DNA of 64,000 nucleotides from JAAFHI01 sp039793685 (GTDB lineage Bacteria > Acidobacteriota > Blastocatellia > Chloracidobacteriales > Chloracidobacteriaceae): assembly GCA_039793685.1 (NCBI GenBank), contig JBDRAL010000042.1:1-64000 (forward strand). Direction: 5' to 3'. The position numbers and the translations under genes were made by a program. Below the pieces are notes generated by a model. The model saw nothing but the letters and a program-made list of their open reading frames with translations, was not told where the DNA came from and did no database searches. Each line of letters begins with the position of its first letter. The stretch's first letter is position 1. Of this stretch, positions 25,495 to 33,806 are shown piece by piece.

Positions 25495-25938
25495 ATGAAG
25501 CGGCTCACGCAACAAAAGGTCGAAACGCTGATTCGGGAAAAGGGCTTGAAACTCACCCCGCAGCGGCAGGCCATTGTCGAATACCTCCAGGGATGTACGC
25601 ATCACCCCACGGCGGATGAAATCTTCATCGCCGTGAATGAGCGTTTCCCGCTAACCTCGCGCGCGACCGTGTACAACACCCTGAACTGGTTGAAGGAAGC
25701 CGGTCAGGTATCGGAAGTCTTTGAAGGCGGGGTGGCCCGCTTCGATCCGAATCTGGATCCCCACTACCATTTCGTGTGCCGTGCCTGCGGTTCCGTCGAG
25801 GACATCGACCTCGATGCCTTCGGGCCGCTGCCACACTGCACGCTGACCGGACGACAGACCGTGGAGAGCTACGACATCACGATGCGCGGCCTCTGTGCCA
25901 AGTGTTCGCCGCGACCGGCGGTGTCGGTGATCCTGTAA
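25495..25938 (+). CDS. perR: Peroxide-sensing Fur-family repressor PerR
   Basis: The 147-residue protein has a winged-helix DNA-binding domain (1-80, LTPQRQAIVEYL, SRATVYNTLNWL) and a C-terminal dimer/metal domain. Visible metal ligands are H37, D84 (in RFD), H90, H92 and D103. Two CxxC pairs (C95/C98 and C134/C137) hold the structural zinc. An aspartate in RFD distinguishes PerR from Fur in Bacillus-type sensors. PerR represses peroxide-defence genes until its Fe(II) site oxidises a histidine. The downstream genes (rubrerythrin, catalase, Dps) are classic PerR targets, supporting the assignment. Confidence 0.88.
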   Translation: MKRLTQQKVETLIREKGLKLTPQRQAIVEYLQGCTHHPTADEIFIAVNERFPLTSRATVYNTLNWLKEAGQVSEVFEGGVARFDPNLDPHYHFVCRACGSVEDIDLDAFGPLPHCTLTGRQTVESYDITMRGLCAKCSPRPAVSVIL

Positions 25939-25967
25939 TACGAAGGTCAAAATTTTTTGCCTTTGTA

Positions 25968-25984
25968 TTTAGACAAAATCTAAA
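25968..25984. promoter_or_regulatory. Probable PerR operator upstream of rubrerythrin
   Basis: TTTAGA-CAAAA-TCTAAA repeats the two half-sites found before perR. It lies 31 bases before the rubrerythrin ATG. A candidate -35 (TTGCCT, 25957-25962) and -10 (TAAAAT, 25981-25986) flank it, so binding would block RNA polymerase. Confidence 0.7.
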
Positions 25985-26015
25985 ATTTGAATAAATCCAA
26001 AAGGAGTGCTGGAAA

Positions 26016-26522
26016 ATGAAAGGCTACAACACCAAGACGGAACAGAATCTTCAGTCCGCGTTCGCGGGCGAATCAATGGCGAACCGCCGTTACCTCTACT
26101 TCGGACAGATCGCCCGCAAACTCGGCAACGAGGAAGTCGCGCAATTGTTTGAAAAGACGGCGGATGAAGAAACGGGCCACGCGTTCGCGCACCTTCAACT
26201 GATGTACCCCGAAGCCGAAATGTCGGTCGAAAAGCTCCTGCAAATCGCCTACGAGGGCGAAATGTACGAAACGGAGCAAATGTATCCCCAGTTCGAGCAG
26301 GAAGCCCGCGCGGAAGGCAACGACGCGGCGGTCGCCGAGTTCGTCGAACAGCAGGCTGAATCGCAGGACCACGCCGAACGGTTCAAGGCGGCGCTGACCC
26401 GCGCGGAAAAGCAGTTCAAGGGCTTCGGCAAGGTTGAACTGGCCCACGCGAACCGCTACGGCGCGGCCCTCGAAAAGGTCCGGTCGGAGAACGCCGAAAA
26501 GGCGCAGGGCGCGACCGCTTAA
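26016..26522 (+). CDS. rbr: Rubrerythrin-family diiron protein without rubredoxin domain
   Basis: The 168-residue protein is a four-helix diiron peroxidase-type domain: first Glu in SAFAGESMANRRY, ExxH in DEETGHAFAH, Glu-rich third helix (EQEARAEGN) and ExxxH-type ESQDHAERF. Rubrerythrins reduce hydrogen peroxide using electrons from a C-terminal rubredoxin FeS(Cys)4 domain. That domain is absent: the protein contains no cysteine. It must take electrons from a separate carrier, or act as a ferritin-like erythrin. An AAGGAG box precedes the ATG. A PerR box lies immediately upstream and catalase follows 95 bases downstream. Confidence 0.88.
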   Translation: MKGYNTKTEQNLQSAFAGESMANRRYLYFGQIARKLGNEEVAQLFEKTADEETGHAFAHLQLMYPEAEMSVEKLLQIAYEGEMYETEQMYPQFEQEARAEGNDAAVAEFVEQQAESQDHAERFKAALTRAEKQFKGFGKVELAHANRYGAALEKVRSENAEKAQGATA

Positions 26523-26617
26523 AAAAATACAAAACATTGGGGAAAAAGGACTTGTCCGATTTCCCCGAACACGCGGCCCGGCGCGCGAACCGGGAAAACA
26601 ATGGAGGAGCAAATACG

Positions 26618-28162
26618 ATGAGCACAATGAAAAAAGCCAATCGGGCGGTGGCGCTGATGGCCGCCGCCGCGTTGACCGGATCGGCGGCGCTCGCGCAGCA
26701 GCCGTTGACCCGCAACAACGGCGCTCCCGTCGGGGACAATAAAAGTTCGCAGACGGCGGGCGAAAACGGCCCGGTCCTGCTTCAGGACATCCATTTGATT
26801 GAAAAGCTGGCGGCGTTTGACCGCGAGCGCATCCCCGAGCGGGTCGTGCATGCGCGCGGCGCGGGGGCGTTCGGCGAGTTCGTCAGCTACGGCGATTTCG
26901 GAAATCTGACCAAGGCGGCGTTCCTTTCCACGAAAGATAAGAAGACGCCGGTGTTCCTGCGGTTTTCGACGGTGATTCATCCGAGCGGTTCGCCGGAAAC
27001 GGCGCGTGACCCGCGCGGCTTCGCGGTCAAGTTCTACACCGAGGAGGGAAATTACGACATCGTCGGAAACAACCTGCCGGTGTTCTTCATCCGCGACGCG
27101 ATCCAGTTCCCGGACATGGTCCACTCGCTCAAACCGTCGCCGATTACGAACAAGCAGGACCCGAACCGCCTGTTCACGTTCTTTTCCCAGACGCCGGAAT
27201 CGACGCACATGCTGACGTTTGTCTATTCCGATTACGGTATTCCGGCCAACTATCGGGAAACAAACGGTTTCGGCGTTCACGCCTTCAAGTGGATCAACGC
27301 GAAGGGCGAAATGAAGTACGTCAAGTACACCTGGAAATCGCTCCAGGGCGTCCGCAACCTGACCGCCGCACAGGCCAAGGCGGTGCAGGCCGACGACTTC
27401 TCGCACGCGACGACCGACCTTTACGAAAACATCGCGAAGGGCAATTTCCCGGCGTGGGAACTCCGCGTGCAGGTGCTTGATCCGAAGGACTTCGACAAGT
27501 TCGATTTCAACCCGCTCGACGCGACCAAAATCTGGCCGGAAGACCAGATTCCGTCCATTGCCGTCGGGAAAATGACGCTGAACAAGGTTCCGGAGAACTT
27601 CTTCGAGGCGTCGGAACAGTCGGCGTACGCGCCGGGCAACCTCGTTCCGGGCATCGAAGCCTCGGAAGACCGTTTGCTTCAGGGCCGTCTGTTTTCCTAC
27701 TTCGACACGCAGCGGTATCGCCTCGGCTCGAATTTCCAGCAGTTGCCGGTGAACCGTCCGGCGGTGAAGGTCAATAACTTCAATCAGGACGGCGCTTTAA
27801 GCGCGCGGGGTACGGCTTCCGACATCAACTTCCACGCCGCGGACGGGGCCTCGCCGCTGACGACGGTCGAGAACGGACGCGCTTCGACCCCGGCTCTGAG
27901 CGGGACGGTGATGCAGAAGGCGATTACAAAGACGAACAACTTCAAGCAGGCGGGCGATCTGTACCGTTCGTTCAGCGAAGCCGAGCGGGCGAGCCTGATT
28001 CTGAACCTTTCGGGCGACCTCAAGCAGGTCAAGAACAAGGCCGTCCGGGTGAAGATGATCAGCCACTTCTTCAAGGCGGACGCGGAATACGGCACGCGCC
28101 TCACGGAGGCCGTCGGCGAATCGCTCGATGAAGTGAAAGCCGTGGCAGCCACGTTGAAGTAG
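26618..28162 (+). CDS. kat: Exported (periplasmic) monofunctional haem catalase
   Basis: The 514-residue product starts at the ATG at 26618, preceded by GGAGGAGC. Residues 4-27 form a signal peptide (MKKANRAVALMAAAALTGSA then ALAQQ). The mature part is a small-subunit haem catalase with the active-site His (RVVHARGAGAFGEF), Asn (DIVGNNLPVFFIRD) and the haem-ligating Tyr (RLFSYFDTQRYRLG). It disproportionates hydrogen peroxide to water and oxygen. Export is unusual for catalases and would protect the periplasm. An ankyrin-repeat protein, also with a signal peptide, follows, as in katB-ankB of Pseudomonas. Confidence 0.93.
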   Translation: MSTMKKANRAVALMAAAALTGSAALAQQPLTRNNGAPVGDNKSSQTAGENGPVLLQDIHLIEKLAAFDRERIPERVVHARGAGAFGEFVSYGDFGNLTKAAFLSTKDKKTPVFLRFSTVIHPSGSPETARDPRGFAVKFYTEEGNYDIVGNNLPVFFIRDAIQFPDMVHSLKPSPITNKQDPNRLFTFFSQTPESTHMLTFVYSDYGIPANYRETNGFGVHAFKWINAKGEMKYVKYTWKSLQGVRNLTAAQAKAVQADDFSHATTDLYENIAKGNFPAWELRVQVLDPKDFDKFDFNPLDATKIWPEDQIPSIAVGKMTLNKVPENFFEASEQSAYAPGNLVPGIEASEDRLLQGRLFSYFDTQRYRLGSNFQQLPVNRPAVKVNNFNQDGALSARGTASDINFHAADGASPLTTVENGRASTPALSGTVMQKAITKTNNFKQAGDLYRSFSEAERASLILNLSGDLKQVKNKAVRVKMISHFFKADAEYGTRLTEAVGESLDEVKAVAATLK

Positions 28163-28234
28163 CCAGCAGCCAGTCGTCAGTTGCCAGTGACGGAAAATGA
28201 GAAGTTCCCTCTGGCAACTGACGGCCGTCAATTA
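28163..28234. repeat. CAGTTGC / CAACTGA inverted heptamer arrays
   Basis: The left array (GCCAGCA, GCCAGTC, GTCAGTT, GCCAGTG) starts at the catalase stop codon. The right array (CTGGCAA, CTGACGG, CCGTCAA) ends just before the ribosome site of the ankyrin gene. Confidence 0.8.
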
Positions 28235-28252
28235 AAGGAAAGGATAAATGCA

Positions 28253-28831
28253 ATGATCTCCCGTCGCATTCGAACCGCCACCGCCACCTTGACGCTGGTC
28301 GCAACAATTCTGGTTTTTTCAGTTTTCGCGTCGCAGGCGCAGGAAGGTGCGCCGGATTTGATTTCAGCGGCGCGCGCCAATGATGTGGAAACGTTGAAAA
28401 AACTGGTGGCCGCCGGGGCGGATGTGAACCGGGCGGATGGCCGGGGTTTTACGCCGCTCATCATCGCGGCCTATTCGGGGAATCGCGAAGCCGTCGAGTA
28501 TCTGATTGAAAACAAAGCGGATGTGAACGCGGCGGACAAAATGGGAAATACCGTCCTGATGGCGGCGGCCACGCGCGGACACGCGGAAATTTTAGCCTTC
28601 CTGATTGAAAAGGGCGCGACCGTGGATGCCGAAAACGGCGCGGGGGCGACGGCATTGATGTTCGCGGCGATGTTCGGACGAAAGTCCATCGTTGAAATTC
28701 TGATTTCGAAGGGCGCGGACGTGAATCGCGCCGACCACCGGGGCAACACGGCGTTGAAACTGGCGGAGCAGCAGGGCGCGGACGAAGTCGCCGCGTTTCT
28801 GAAAAGCAAAGGCGCGAAAGCGACCAACTGA
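28253..28831 (+). CDS. Exported ankyrin-repeat protein (AnkB-like)
   Basis: The 192-residue product starts at the ATG at 28253 after AAGGAAAGG. It has a signal peptide (residues 1-32, ending FASQAQ) and four to five ankyrin repeats with the pattern G-TPLIIAAYSGNREAVEYLI and GADVNRADxxGNTAL. Ankyrin repeats bind proteins. In Pseudomonas aeruginosa the periplasmic AnkB is needed for full KatB catalase activity, and here the gene directly follows an exported catalase, so a chaperone or partner role is likely. That link is inferred from position. Confidence 0.85.
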   Translation: MISRRIRTATATLTLVATILVFSVFASQAQEGAPDLISAARANDVETLKKLVAAGADVNRADGRGFTPLIIAAYSGNREAVEYLIENKADVNAADKMGNTVLMAAATRGHAEILAFLIEKGATVDAENGAGATALMFAAMFGRKSIVEILISKGADVNRADHRGNTALKLAEQQGADEVAAFLKSKGAKATN

Positions 28832-28832
28832 A

Positions 28833-29027
28833 AAGGTGTCGAATATCGGGTGTCGGGTTTCAGGTCAAACCCGTTATGAGTGATAAGTTATGAATTATGA
28901 GTGAAAAGAAATTCCGTTCCGACGGAACCGGACAGTCTCGACCATTTTGCGGTCAAAAAACTCATAACTCGCCACTCATAATTCATAACTGGCTTCCACC
29001 TGAAACCCGACACCTGACACCTGGAGA
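28833..29027. repeat. GTGTCGGGTTTCAGG and TTATGAA-type heptamer arrays, inverted arms
   Basis: Arrays GGTGTCG/GGTTTCA and TTATGAG/TGATAAG/TTATGAA/TTATGAG on the left (28840-28905) are answered by CATAACT/CGCCACT/CATAATT/CATAACT and CACCTGA/AACCCGA/CACCTGA/CACCTGG on the right (28960-29023). The order is mirrored, so both families pair. A short frame inside (28897-29106) is repeat sequence and not a gene. Confidence 0.85.
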
Positions 29028-29035
29028 AAAGGGAA

Positions 29036-29557
29036 ATGAGCGCGGAATATCTGGTGATCTCGGGTTCGTTGCGTTCGACGAGCCACAGTCGGGCGATGGC
29101 GGGTGAACTCGCCCACATTTTTGAAAAGCTCGGGAAGTCGGTGGAAGTGCTGGACTTGCGGGCGTACCCGCTGCCGTTCTGCGACGCGGAAGGGGCGTAC
29201 GCCGACCCGAACGTGGCAAAACTGGCGACGGCGATTTCGGCGGCGCGGGTGGTGATTCTGGCGGCGCCGATTTACAACTACGACGTCAACGCGGCGGTCA
29301 AAAACCTGATTGAAATGACCGGGAAGGTTTGGGAAAACAAGATTGTCGGTTTTCTCTGCGCGGCGGGCGGACATTCAAGCTACATGTCGGTGATGAGCCT
29401 CGCCAACAGCCTGATGCTGGATTTTCGGAGCATCATTCTTCCCCGATTCGTGTATGCCGTGCCTTCCGATTTCGCCGATGGAAAATTAACTTCGGCAAAA
29501 ATCGGGGAGCGGCTGGCCCAACTGGCGGACAGCGCGATCAGGCTGCGGAACGAGTGA
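29036..29557 (+). CDS. NAD(P)H-dependent FMN reductase family protein
   Basis: The 173-residue protein has the flavodoxin-like fold of this family: the phosphate-binding loop ISGSLRSTSHSR at the N-terminus, the PIYNYDVNAAVKNLIEM segment that contacts the flavin, and the GFLCAAGGHSSYMSV strand-loop. Such enzymes reduce FMN or quinones with NAD(P)H. In a peroxide-defence island it may supply reduced flavin or electrons to the diiron peroxidase, but this is inference. The start has AGAAAAGGGAA upstream. Dps follows 41 bases downstream. Confidence 0.85.
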   Translation: MSAEYLVISGSLRSTSHSRAMAGELAHIFEKLGKSVEVLDLRAYPLPFCDAEGAYADPNVAKLATAISAARVVILAAPIYNYDVNAAVKNLIEMTGKVWENKIVGFLCAAGGHSSYMSVMSLANSLMLDFRSIILPRFVYAVPSDFADGKLTSAKIGERLAQLADSAIRLRNE

Positions 29558-29598
29558 CCGCCGTCGCCATTTTCTGATTGCAACCCGAGGAGAAACGT

Positions 29599-30087
29599 AT
29601 GAGCAGCAAGGGGTTACACCCGACGTTGAATGACCTTCCGGAAGAAATCCGGGCGCAGGTCATCGAGATTTTGAACCATTCACTGGCCTCGTCGCTCGAT
29701 CTCAAGACGCAGGTCAAGCAGGCCCACTGGAACGTGAAGGGACCGCAATTCATCCAGCTTCACGAACTGTTCGACACGATGGCGACCGAGATGGAGGATT
29801 TCGTGGACACGGTCGCCGAGCGGGTGACGGCGCTGGGCGGCACGGCGTACGGCACGGCGCGGATGGCGGTCGCGGCCTCGATTCTGCCCGAATATCCGTC
29901 CGACATCCGCGACGGACAGGAACACGTCAAGGCGCTGGCGACCCGGTACGCCGCCTACGCCAAACTGGTCCGGGAAAACATCGGCAAGACCGATGACCTC
30001 GGCGACGCCGATACGGCTGATCTTTATACCGGAATTTCCCGGGCGATTGATAAAACCCTCTGGTTTCTCGAATCGCATCTTCAGTAG
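29599..30087 (+). CDS. dps: Dps-type ferritin (DNA protection / iron storage)
   Basis: The 162-residue protein starts at the ATG at 29599 with GAGGAG upstream; a TTG seven codons earlier is less likely. It carries the Dps ferroxidase signature: QAHWNVKGPQFIQLHELFD (His, Asp) and MEDFVDTVAERVTALGG (Glu, Asp), the intersubunit iron sites. Dps forms 12-subunit shells that oxidise Fe(II) with hydrogen peroxide and shield DNA. It closes the peroxide-defence island. No PerR box was seen directly before it, so it may depend on read-through from upstream genes. Confidence 0.92.
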   Translation: MSSKGLHPTLNDLPEEIRAQVIEILNHSLASSLDLKTQVKQAHWNVKGPQFIQLHELFDTMATEMEDFVDTVAERVTALGGTAYGTARMAVAASILPEYPSDIRDGQEHVKALATRYAAYAKLVRENIGKTDDLGDADTADLYTGISRAIDKTLWFLESHLQ

Positions 30088-30243
30088 CCAGTGGCCAGTG
30101 GCCAGTGGTCAGTCGTCAGCTTTTGAAACGGACAGCCAGATCATCGGCAAAAAAGAACCCACCCCGGAATCCCTGGGGTGGGTTCTTTACTTTTCCGACC
30201 ACTGACCACTGACTGCTGGCCACTGACCGCTGGCGACTGACTA
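30088..30243. repeat. CAGTGGC-type heptamer arrays bracketing a terminator
   Basis: AGCCAGT/GGCCAGT units (30088-30120) and their complement ACCACTG/ACCACTG/ACTGCTG/GCCACTG (30199-30243) flank the bidirectional terminator between convergent genes dps and ompH. The stop codon of the OmpH gene (minus, 30241-30243) and that of dps (30085-30087) abut the arrays. Confidence 0.85.
30152..30188. terminator. Bidirectional rho-independent terminator
   Basis: AAAGAACCCACCCC (30152-30165) and GGGGTGGGTTCTTT (30175-30188) form a perfect 14-bp stem. Flanking A and T runs let it terminate on both strands, serving dps from the left and ompH/bamA from the right. Confidence 0.95.
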
Positions 30244-30813
30244 CTGCCCGGCCGGTTTCTTTCCGGGGTTGGCCGCGTTGTACTTGGCGGCGAAGTCATC
30301 GGTCACGTCGATTCCGGGGGCAATGTAAAAAAGCCCGCCGGCCTTGGCGGCCGTTCCGAGGTCAAGCAGCATCGTGATGCCGCGTTCCTTGGCGTAGGCT
30401 TCGAGGGCTTTACCAATCTTTTCCTGAAGCGGGCCGAGAACGATGCCGGCGCGCTTGTCGACCGCATCCTTCAGGTCTTCCTGCTTGCGCTTGAATTCGA
30501 TCTTCTTCTTTTCAAGGTCTTCGAGGCGCTTCTGGCGAATTTCGGGGGGGAGCGAATCGGCAAGACGCTGGAGTGCATCCTCTTCGCCCTGAATTTCAAG
30601 CCCCATTTTTTGGAGGGCTTCAGTACTGGGACCAAACTCGCGTTGAAGATTTTCGATCTGTTGCCGGAATTCGACAATCAGGCTGTTGAAGGCACTGGTA
30701 TCGACGACGGCGATTTTGGCCGAATTCTGCGGGGCAGCGGTCTGGGCTGCGGCGGACCCACCGAGAACGAGGCAGGCCAGAAATGAAAGAACAAGGGCGG
30801 GGATGAATTTCAT
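30241..30813 (-). CDS. ompH: OmpH/Skp-family periplasmic chaperone
   Basis: The 190-residue product starts at the ATG at 30813, giving a signal peptide (MKFIPALVLSFLACLVLGGS, ending AAAQ). The mature part begins with the Skp strand KIAVVDTSAFN. It continues into long charged helices (50-120, coiled-coil like, EDLEKKKIEFKRKQEDLKD), then a returning strand ITMLLDLG. Skp trimers hold unfolded outer-membrane proteins in the periplasm. It lies 71 bases downstream of bamA, the classical arrangement. Confidence 0.9.
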   Translation of the reverse strand: MKFIPALVLSFLACLVLGGSAAAQTAAPQNSAKIAVVDTSAFNSLIVEFRQQIENLQREFGPSTEALQKMGLEIQGEEDALQRLADSLPPEIRQKRLEDLEKKKIEFKRKQEDLKDAVDKRAGIVLGPLQEKIGKALEAYAKERGITMLLDLGTAAKAGGLFYIAPGIDVTDDFAAKYNAANPGKKPAGQ

Positions 30814-30884
30814 CGCGTAGGTACTCTCTCTCTTTAAACAATGGTCCCCGTTCTCCAACGGGGACCGAAGCTGACGCCGACGAA

Positions 30885-33806
30885 CTAGAAGGTCCGACCG
30901 ACGGTAAAACGAATCGTGGTGCGCTGCTCGCGGATACCAAGTTGACGCGGGTCGAAGATGTTGGTCTTGGCCCCGGGGTTGTACGCGAAGATCAGACGGA
31001 AGGGCACCTGAAGGACCGGCAGGTTGACCTGCAACTCGACCCCGAGCGAGGACCGGAAGTTCCGGCCGATGCCGCCGAGCGAGTTCTGAAGGTCGATTTC
31101 GGTCCGCTGAACCTGTGTCGCCTGAACGACCGCGGCGCGATATCCCGGGGGAAGCGGGTTCGGCGGGTTCGGGTCGCGCGTGCCGTCGGGGCGAAGGAAG
31201 ATCGGACCGGAGCCGAGTTGGGTCGGATCGGGGCCGAGAAGCGTGCCGAGCGGGTTGGTGGTGATGCTCTGGTTGCCGATCTTGCGGAGGTTGAAGGCCG
31301 AGCCGGCATCCGCAAACAACGCGGCGGAGAAGGGACCGACAATCGGAATCCGGTATTCAAGGTTCAGCAGCAGTTGCGAGTCGCCCCCGACGAGGAAGTA
31401 GCGGGGCGACGACGAAGCGAAGAACCGATTCGTGTAGGTGTAGTCGTTGATGACCGACTGGGCGACCTGCACGCCGGGCTGGAGGACCTGTCCGGTGAGG
31501 GCGTCCACCACGCGGACGTTCGACGTGGACCGGAAGTCGAGCAGTTCGGCAATCGGACCGATGGAGCGGATGTTGAAGCCGCGGACAGTGAATTCGCCGC
31601 CGGTAAAGGTCCGGCTCTGAAGCGGGATTCCCCCGATGAAGGCAAACGAGTTGCTCTGGAACGGATCGCCGTAGGGGCTGTTGTGCGACGCCTGAAAACG
31701 CATCCCGAAGACGGCGGGTTTGTCGCCGCGCGACAGGAACTTGAAGGGGTAAAACTGCCGGAATTCGAGCGCGGGCGAGAGCGTCCGGACTTTTCCGCCG
31801 AGTCCCGACCACGACATCGAAAGCGAAAGGCTGCGTCCGCCGGTCGGGTCGATCTGGCTGTTGACCGTGTTGTACACGACTGACGGCGTCAGCGTGCTGG
31901 CCGTGATGCCCGGCTGGGCGAAGGTGACGAAAATATTGTTGTCCGGGTTGTTGTCCTGGTTGACCGGCGGGTCGATGATCTTCGAATTGCTGAACCCGTA
32001 GGAAACCCCGACGCGGGTGAACCGGGCAATCTTGTTGAACCGTTTGGTCAGCACACCGAGCGGCGCGGACAGCGAGAGGGTCACCCCGTTGCTGATGCTC
32101 GTGAACAGGAATTTGTCGTCAACGTTGAATCCGCCGCCAAAGAACCCGCCGCCGAGACCCGCGGCCGAGAGACCGTCGGCGTACTTGAATTTCTGGCTGA
32201 AGAACGATACCCCGAAGCCGATCCGGCGGTCGAGGAAGTAGGGATCGGAATAGGAAATCGAGATGTTGCGGAAGCGGTTGCCGATCTGAATGTCCGCCGA
32301 AACGCTCTGACCGTAACCGAACAGGTTGTTCGTCGTGTAGGTCAGACCGATGAACGAACCGCCGACGCCCGAGACGCCGCCGGAGAACTGAATCTGCTGG
32401 CGACCCTTTTCCTTCACCTTGACGATGATGTCCACAATCTTGCGGCGTTCGTCGGTGACCGTCTGGATGTCTTCTTTCTTGATTTCTTCAAAGAAGCCGA
32501 GCTGGTTGAGCAGGAGCGTACTGTATTCCATCAGCTCCTGGTTGTACGGCTCGCCTTCGGCAACGAGAATTTCGCGCCGCAGCACCTTGTCGCGGGTGAC
32601 GTTGTTGCCGGTGAACTCGATGGTCCCGACCGTGTAGACCGAGCCTTCCTCGACGGTGATGGTGAAATCCGCCACGCCGTCCTTTTCGCCGGCGGTCGGC
32701 GGCTTGAAGGTCGGGTTGACGTTGGTTTCGGCCTGAATGTAACCGCGGCTGCCGTATGCCTTCTTCAACCGTTCGAACACGCCTTCGCGGATGGTTTTCG
32801 CGCTGGCGATGTCGCCCTTCTTCATTCCGGAAATAAGGACCACCTGTTCCGGCGTGAAAATGGTCGATCCTTCGGCCGTGATTTCGCCGAAGCGGTAGCG
32901 GGTGCCTTCGTCAATCGGAATCGTCAGTTTCTGGCCTTCGGACTTCTTGGTAAACCAGCCGAAAATCGGAATTCCGCCACCGACCAGCCCGACGTTTTCA
33001 ATGTTCGGTTCGCCGATGGTCGGTCGCAGGTAGCCCTTTTCGCGCAGAAACTGCTGCACGAGTTGCATGTCGGTCTGGAATTTCTCGGGCGAGTAGACGT
33101 CCTTCGAGGTAAAGCGGGTGAACAGACTCGACTGCTTGGTGTACTTCATCGCCTTCCGCAACTGACGGTCGGAAAAGACCTGATTGCCTTCGAAGTCGAT
33201 CTTGACGATGCGGACGCGCGGGCCTTCGTCGATGTTGAAGATGACGACGAGCGAGGTTTTCGAAATATCCTCGGTTTCCGCCGTGACGGTCGCCTTGGGG
33301 CGGCCGCGCTCGCTGAGCATGGCGCGGAGTTCTTCCTCGGCGCGCTTGACCTGGACCGGGTCGTACTGCGAGTCCTTCGTCAGCGAAATGCGTTTTTCCT
33401 TGAACCGCGTCAGTACGTCGCTCAACTGGACGGATTTCAAGCCTTCGTACTGAATATCGCGGATAACCGGATATTCCGTCAGGTTGAAAACGATGATGAC
33501 ACCGCCGGTATTGCCGGGTTCAAGGACGACGTTGCTTTTGAGGGCATCGAAAAAGCCCTGCGCGAGCACCGCCTGATAGTCCCGTTCCACCTGTTCCCGG
33601 CTGTAGAGGTCGCCCGGCTTGGTGGTGACATAAAGCCGGAGGGTGTCGTTCGGAATGCGACGGTTGCCGCGGAACTGCACCTCTTCGACCAGTTGTTGTT
33701 GAATCGGCGTGTCTTGCGCCATCGCACGACCGCTAACGCCGACCGCCGGAAGAAAGCCCAGCAGCGTGAGGCAGAGCGCCGCGCGCAGTAACCATCGCTT
33801 CGTCAT
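30885..33806 (-). CDS. bamA: Outer-membrane assembly factor BamA (Omp85)
   Basis: The 973-residue protein has a signal peptide (1-31), five POTRA domains (about 35-430, each with the DYQAVLAQGFFDALKS and GPRVRIVKIDFEGN patterns) and a C-terminal 16-stranded barrel (about 480-973). It ends in phenylalanine (FTVGRTF), the outer-membrane-protein sorting signal. BamA inserts beta-barrel proteins into the outer membrane. It is slightly longer than E. coli BamA (810) because of long barrel loops. The skp/ompH gene follows in the same operon. Confidence 0.95.
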   Translation of the reverse strand: MTKRWLLRAALCLTLLGFLPAVGVSGRAMAQDTPIQQQLVEEVQFRGNRRIPNDTLRLYVTTKPGDLYSREQVERDYQAVLAQGFFDALKSNVVLEPGNTGGVIIVFNLTEYPVIRDIQYEGLKSVQLSDVLTRFKEKRISLTKDSQYDPVQVKRAEEELRAMLSERGRPKATVTAETEDISKTSLVVIFNIDEGPRVRIVKIDFEGNQVFSDRQLRKAMKYTKQSSLFTRFTSKDVYSPEKFQTDMQLVQQFLREKGYLRPTIGEPNIENVGLVGGGIPIFGWFTKKSEGQKLTIPIDEGTRYRFGEITAEGSTIFTPEQVVLISGMKKGDIASAKTIREGVFERLKKAYGSRGYIQAETNVNPTFKPPTAGEKDGVADFTITVEEGSVYTVGTIEFTGNNVTRDKVLRREILVAEGEPYNQELMEYSTLLLNQLGFFEEIKKEDIQTVTDERRKIVDIIVKVKEKGRQQIQFSGGVSGVGGSFIGLTYTTNNLFGYGQSVSADIQIGNRFRNISISYSDPYFLDRRIGFGVSFFSQKFKYADGLSAAGLGGGFFGGGFNVDDKFLFTSISNGVTLSLSAPLGVLTKRFNKIARFTRVGVSYGFSNSKIIDPPVNQDNNPDNNIFVTFAQPGITASTLTPSVVYNTVNSQIDPTGGRSLSLSMSWSGLGGKVRTLSPALEFRQFYPFKFLSRGDKPAVFGMRFQASHNSPYGDPFQSNSFAFIGGIPLQSRTFTGGEFTVRGFNIRSIGPIAELLDFRSTSNVRVVDALTGQVLQPGVQVAQSVINDYTYTNRFFASSSPRYFLVGGDSQLLLNLEYRIPIVGPFSAALFADAGSAFNLRKIGNQSITTNPLGTLLGPDPTQLGSGPIFLRPDGTRDPNPPNPLPPGYRAAVVQATQVQRTEIDLQNSLGGIGRNFRSSLGVELQVNLPVLQVPFRLIFAYNPGAKTNIFDPRQLGIREQRTTIRFTVGRTF

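Noticed and set aside
28897..29106. Small ORF before the FMN reductase gene
   Set aside because: Most of its codons are heptamer-array sequence and it overlaps the start of a real gene.
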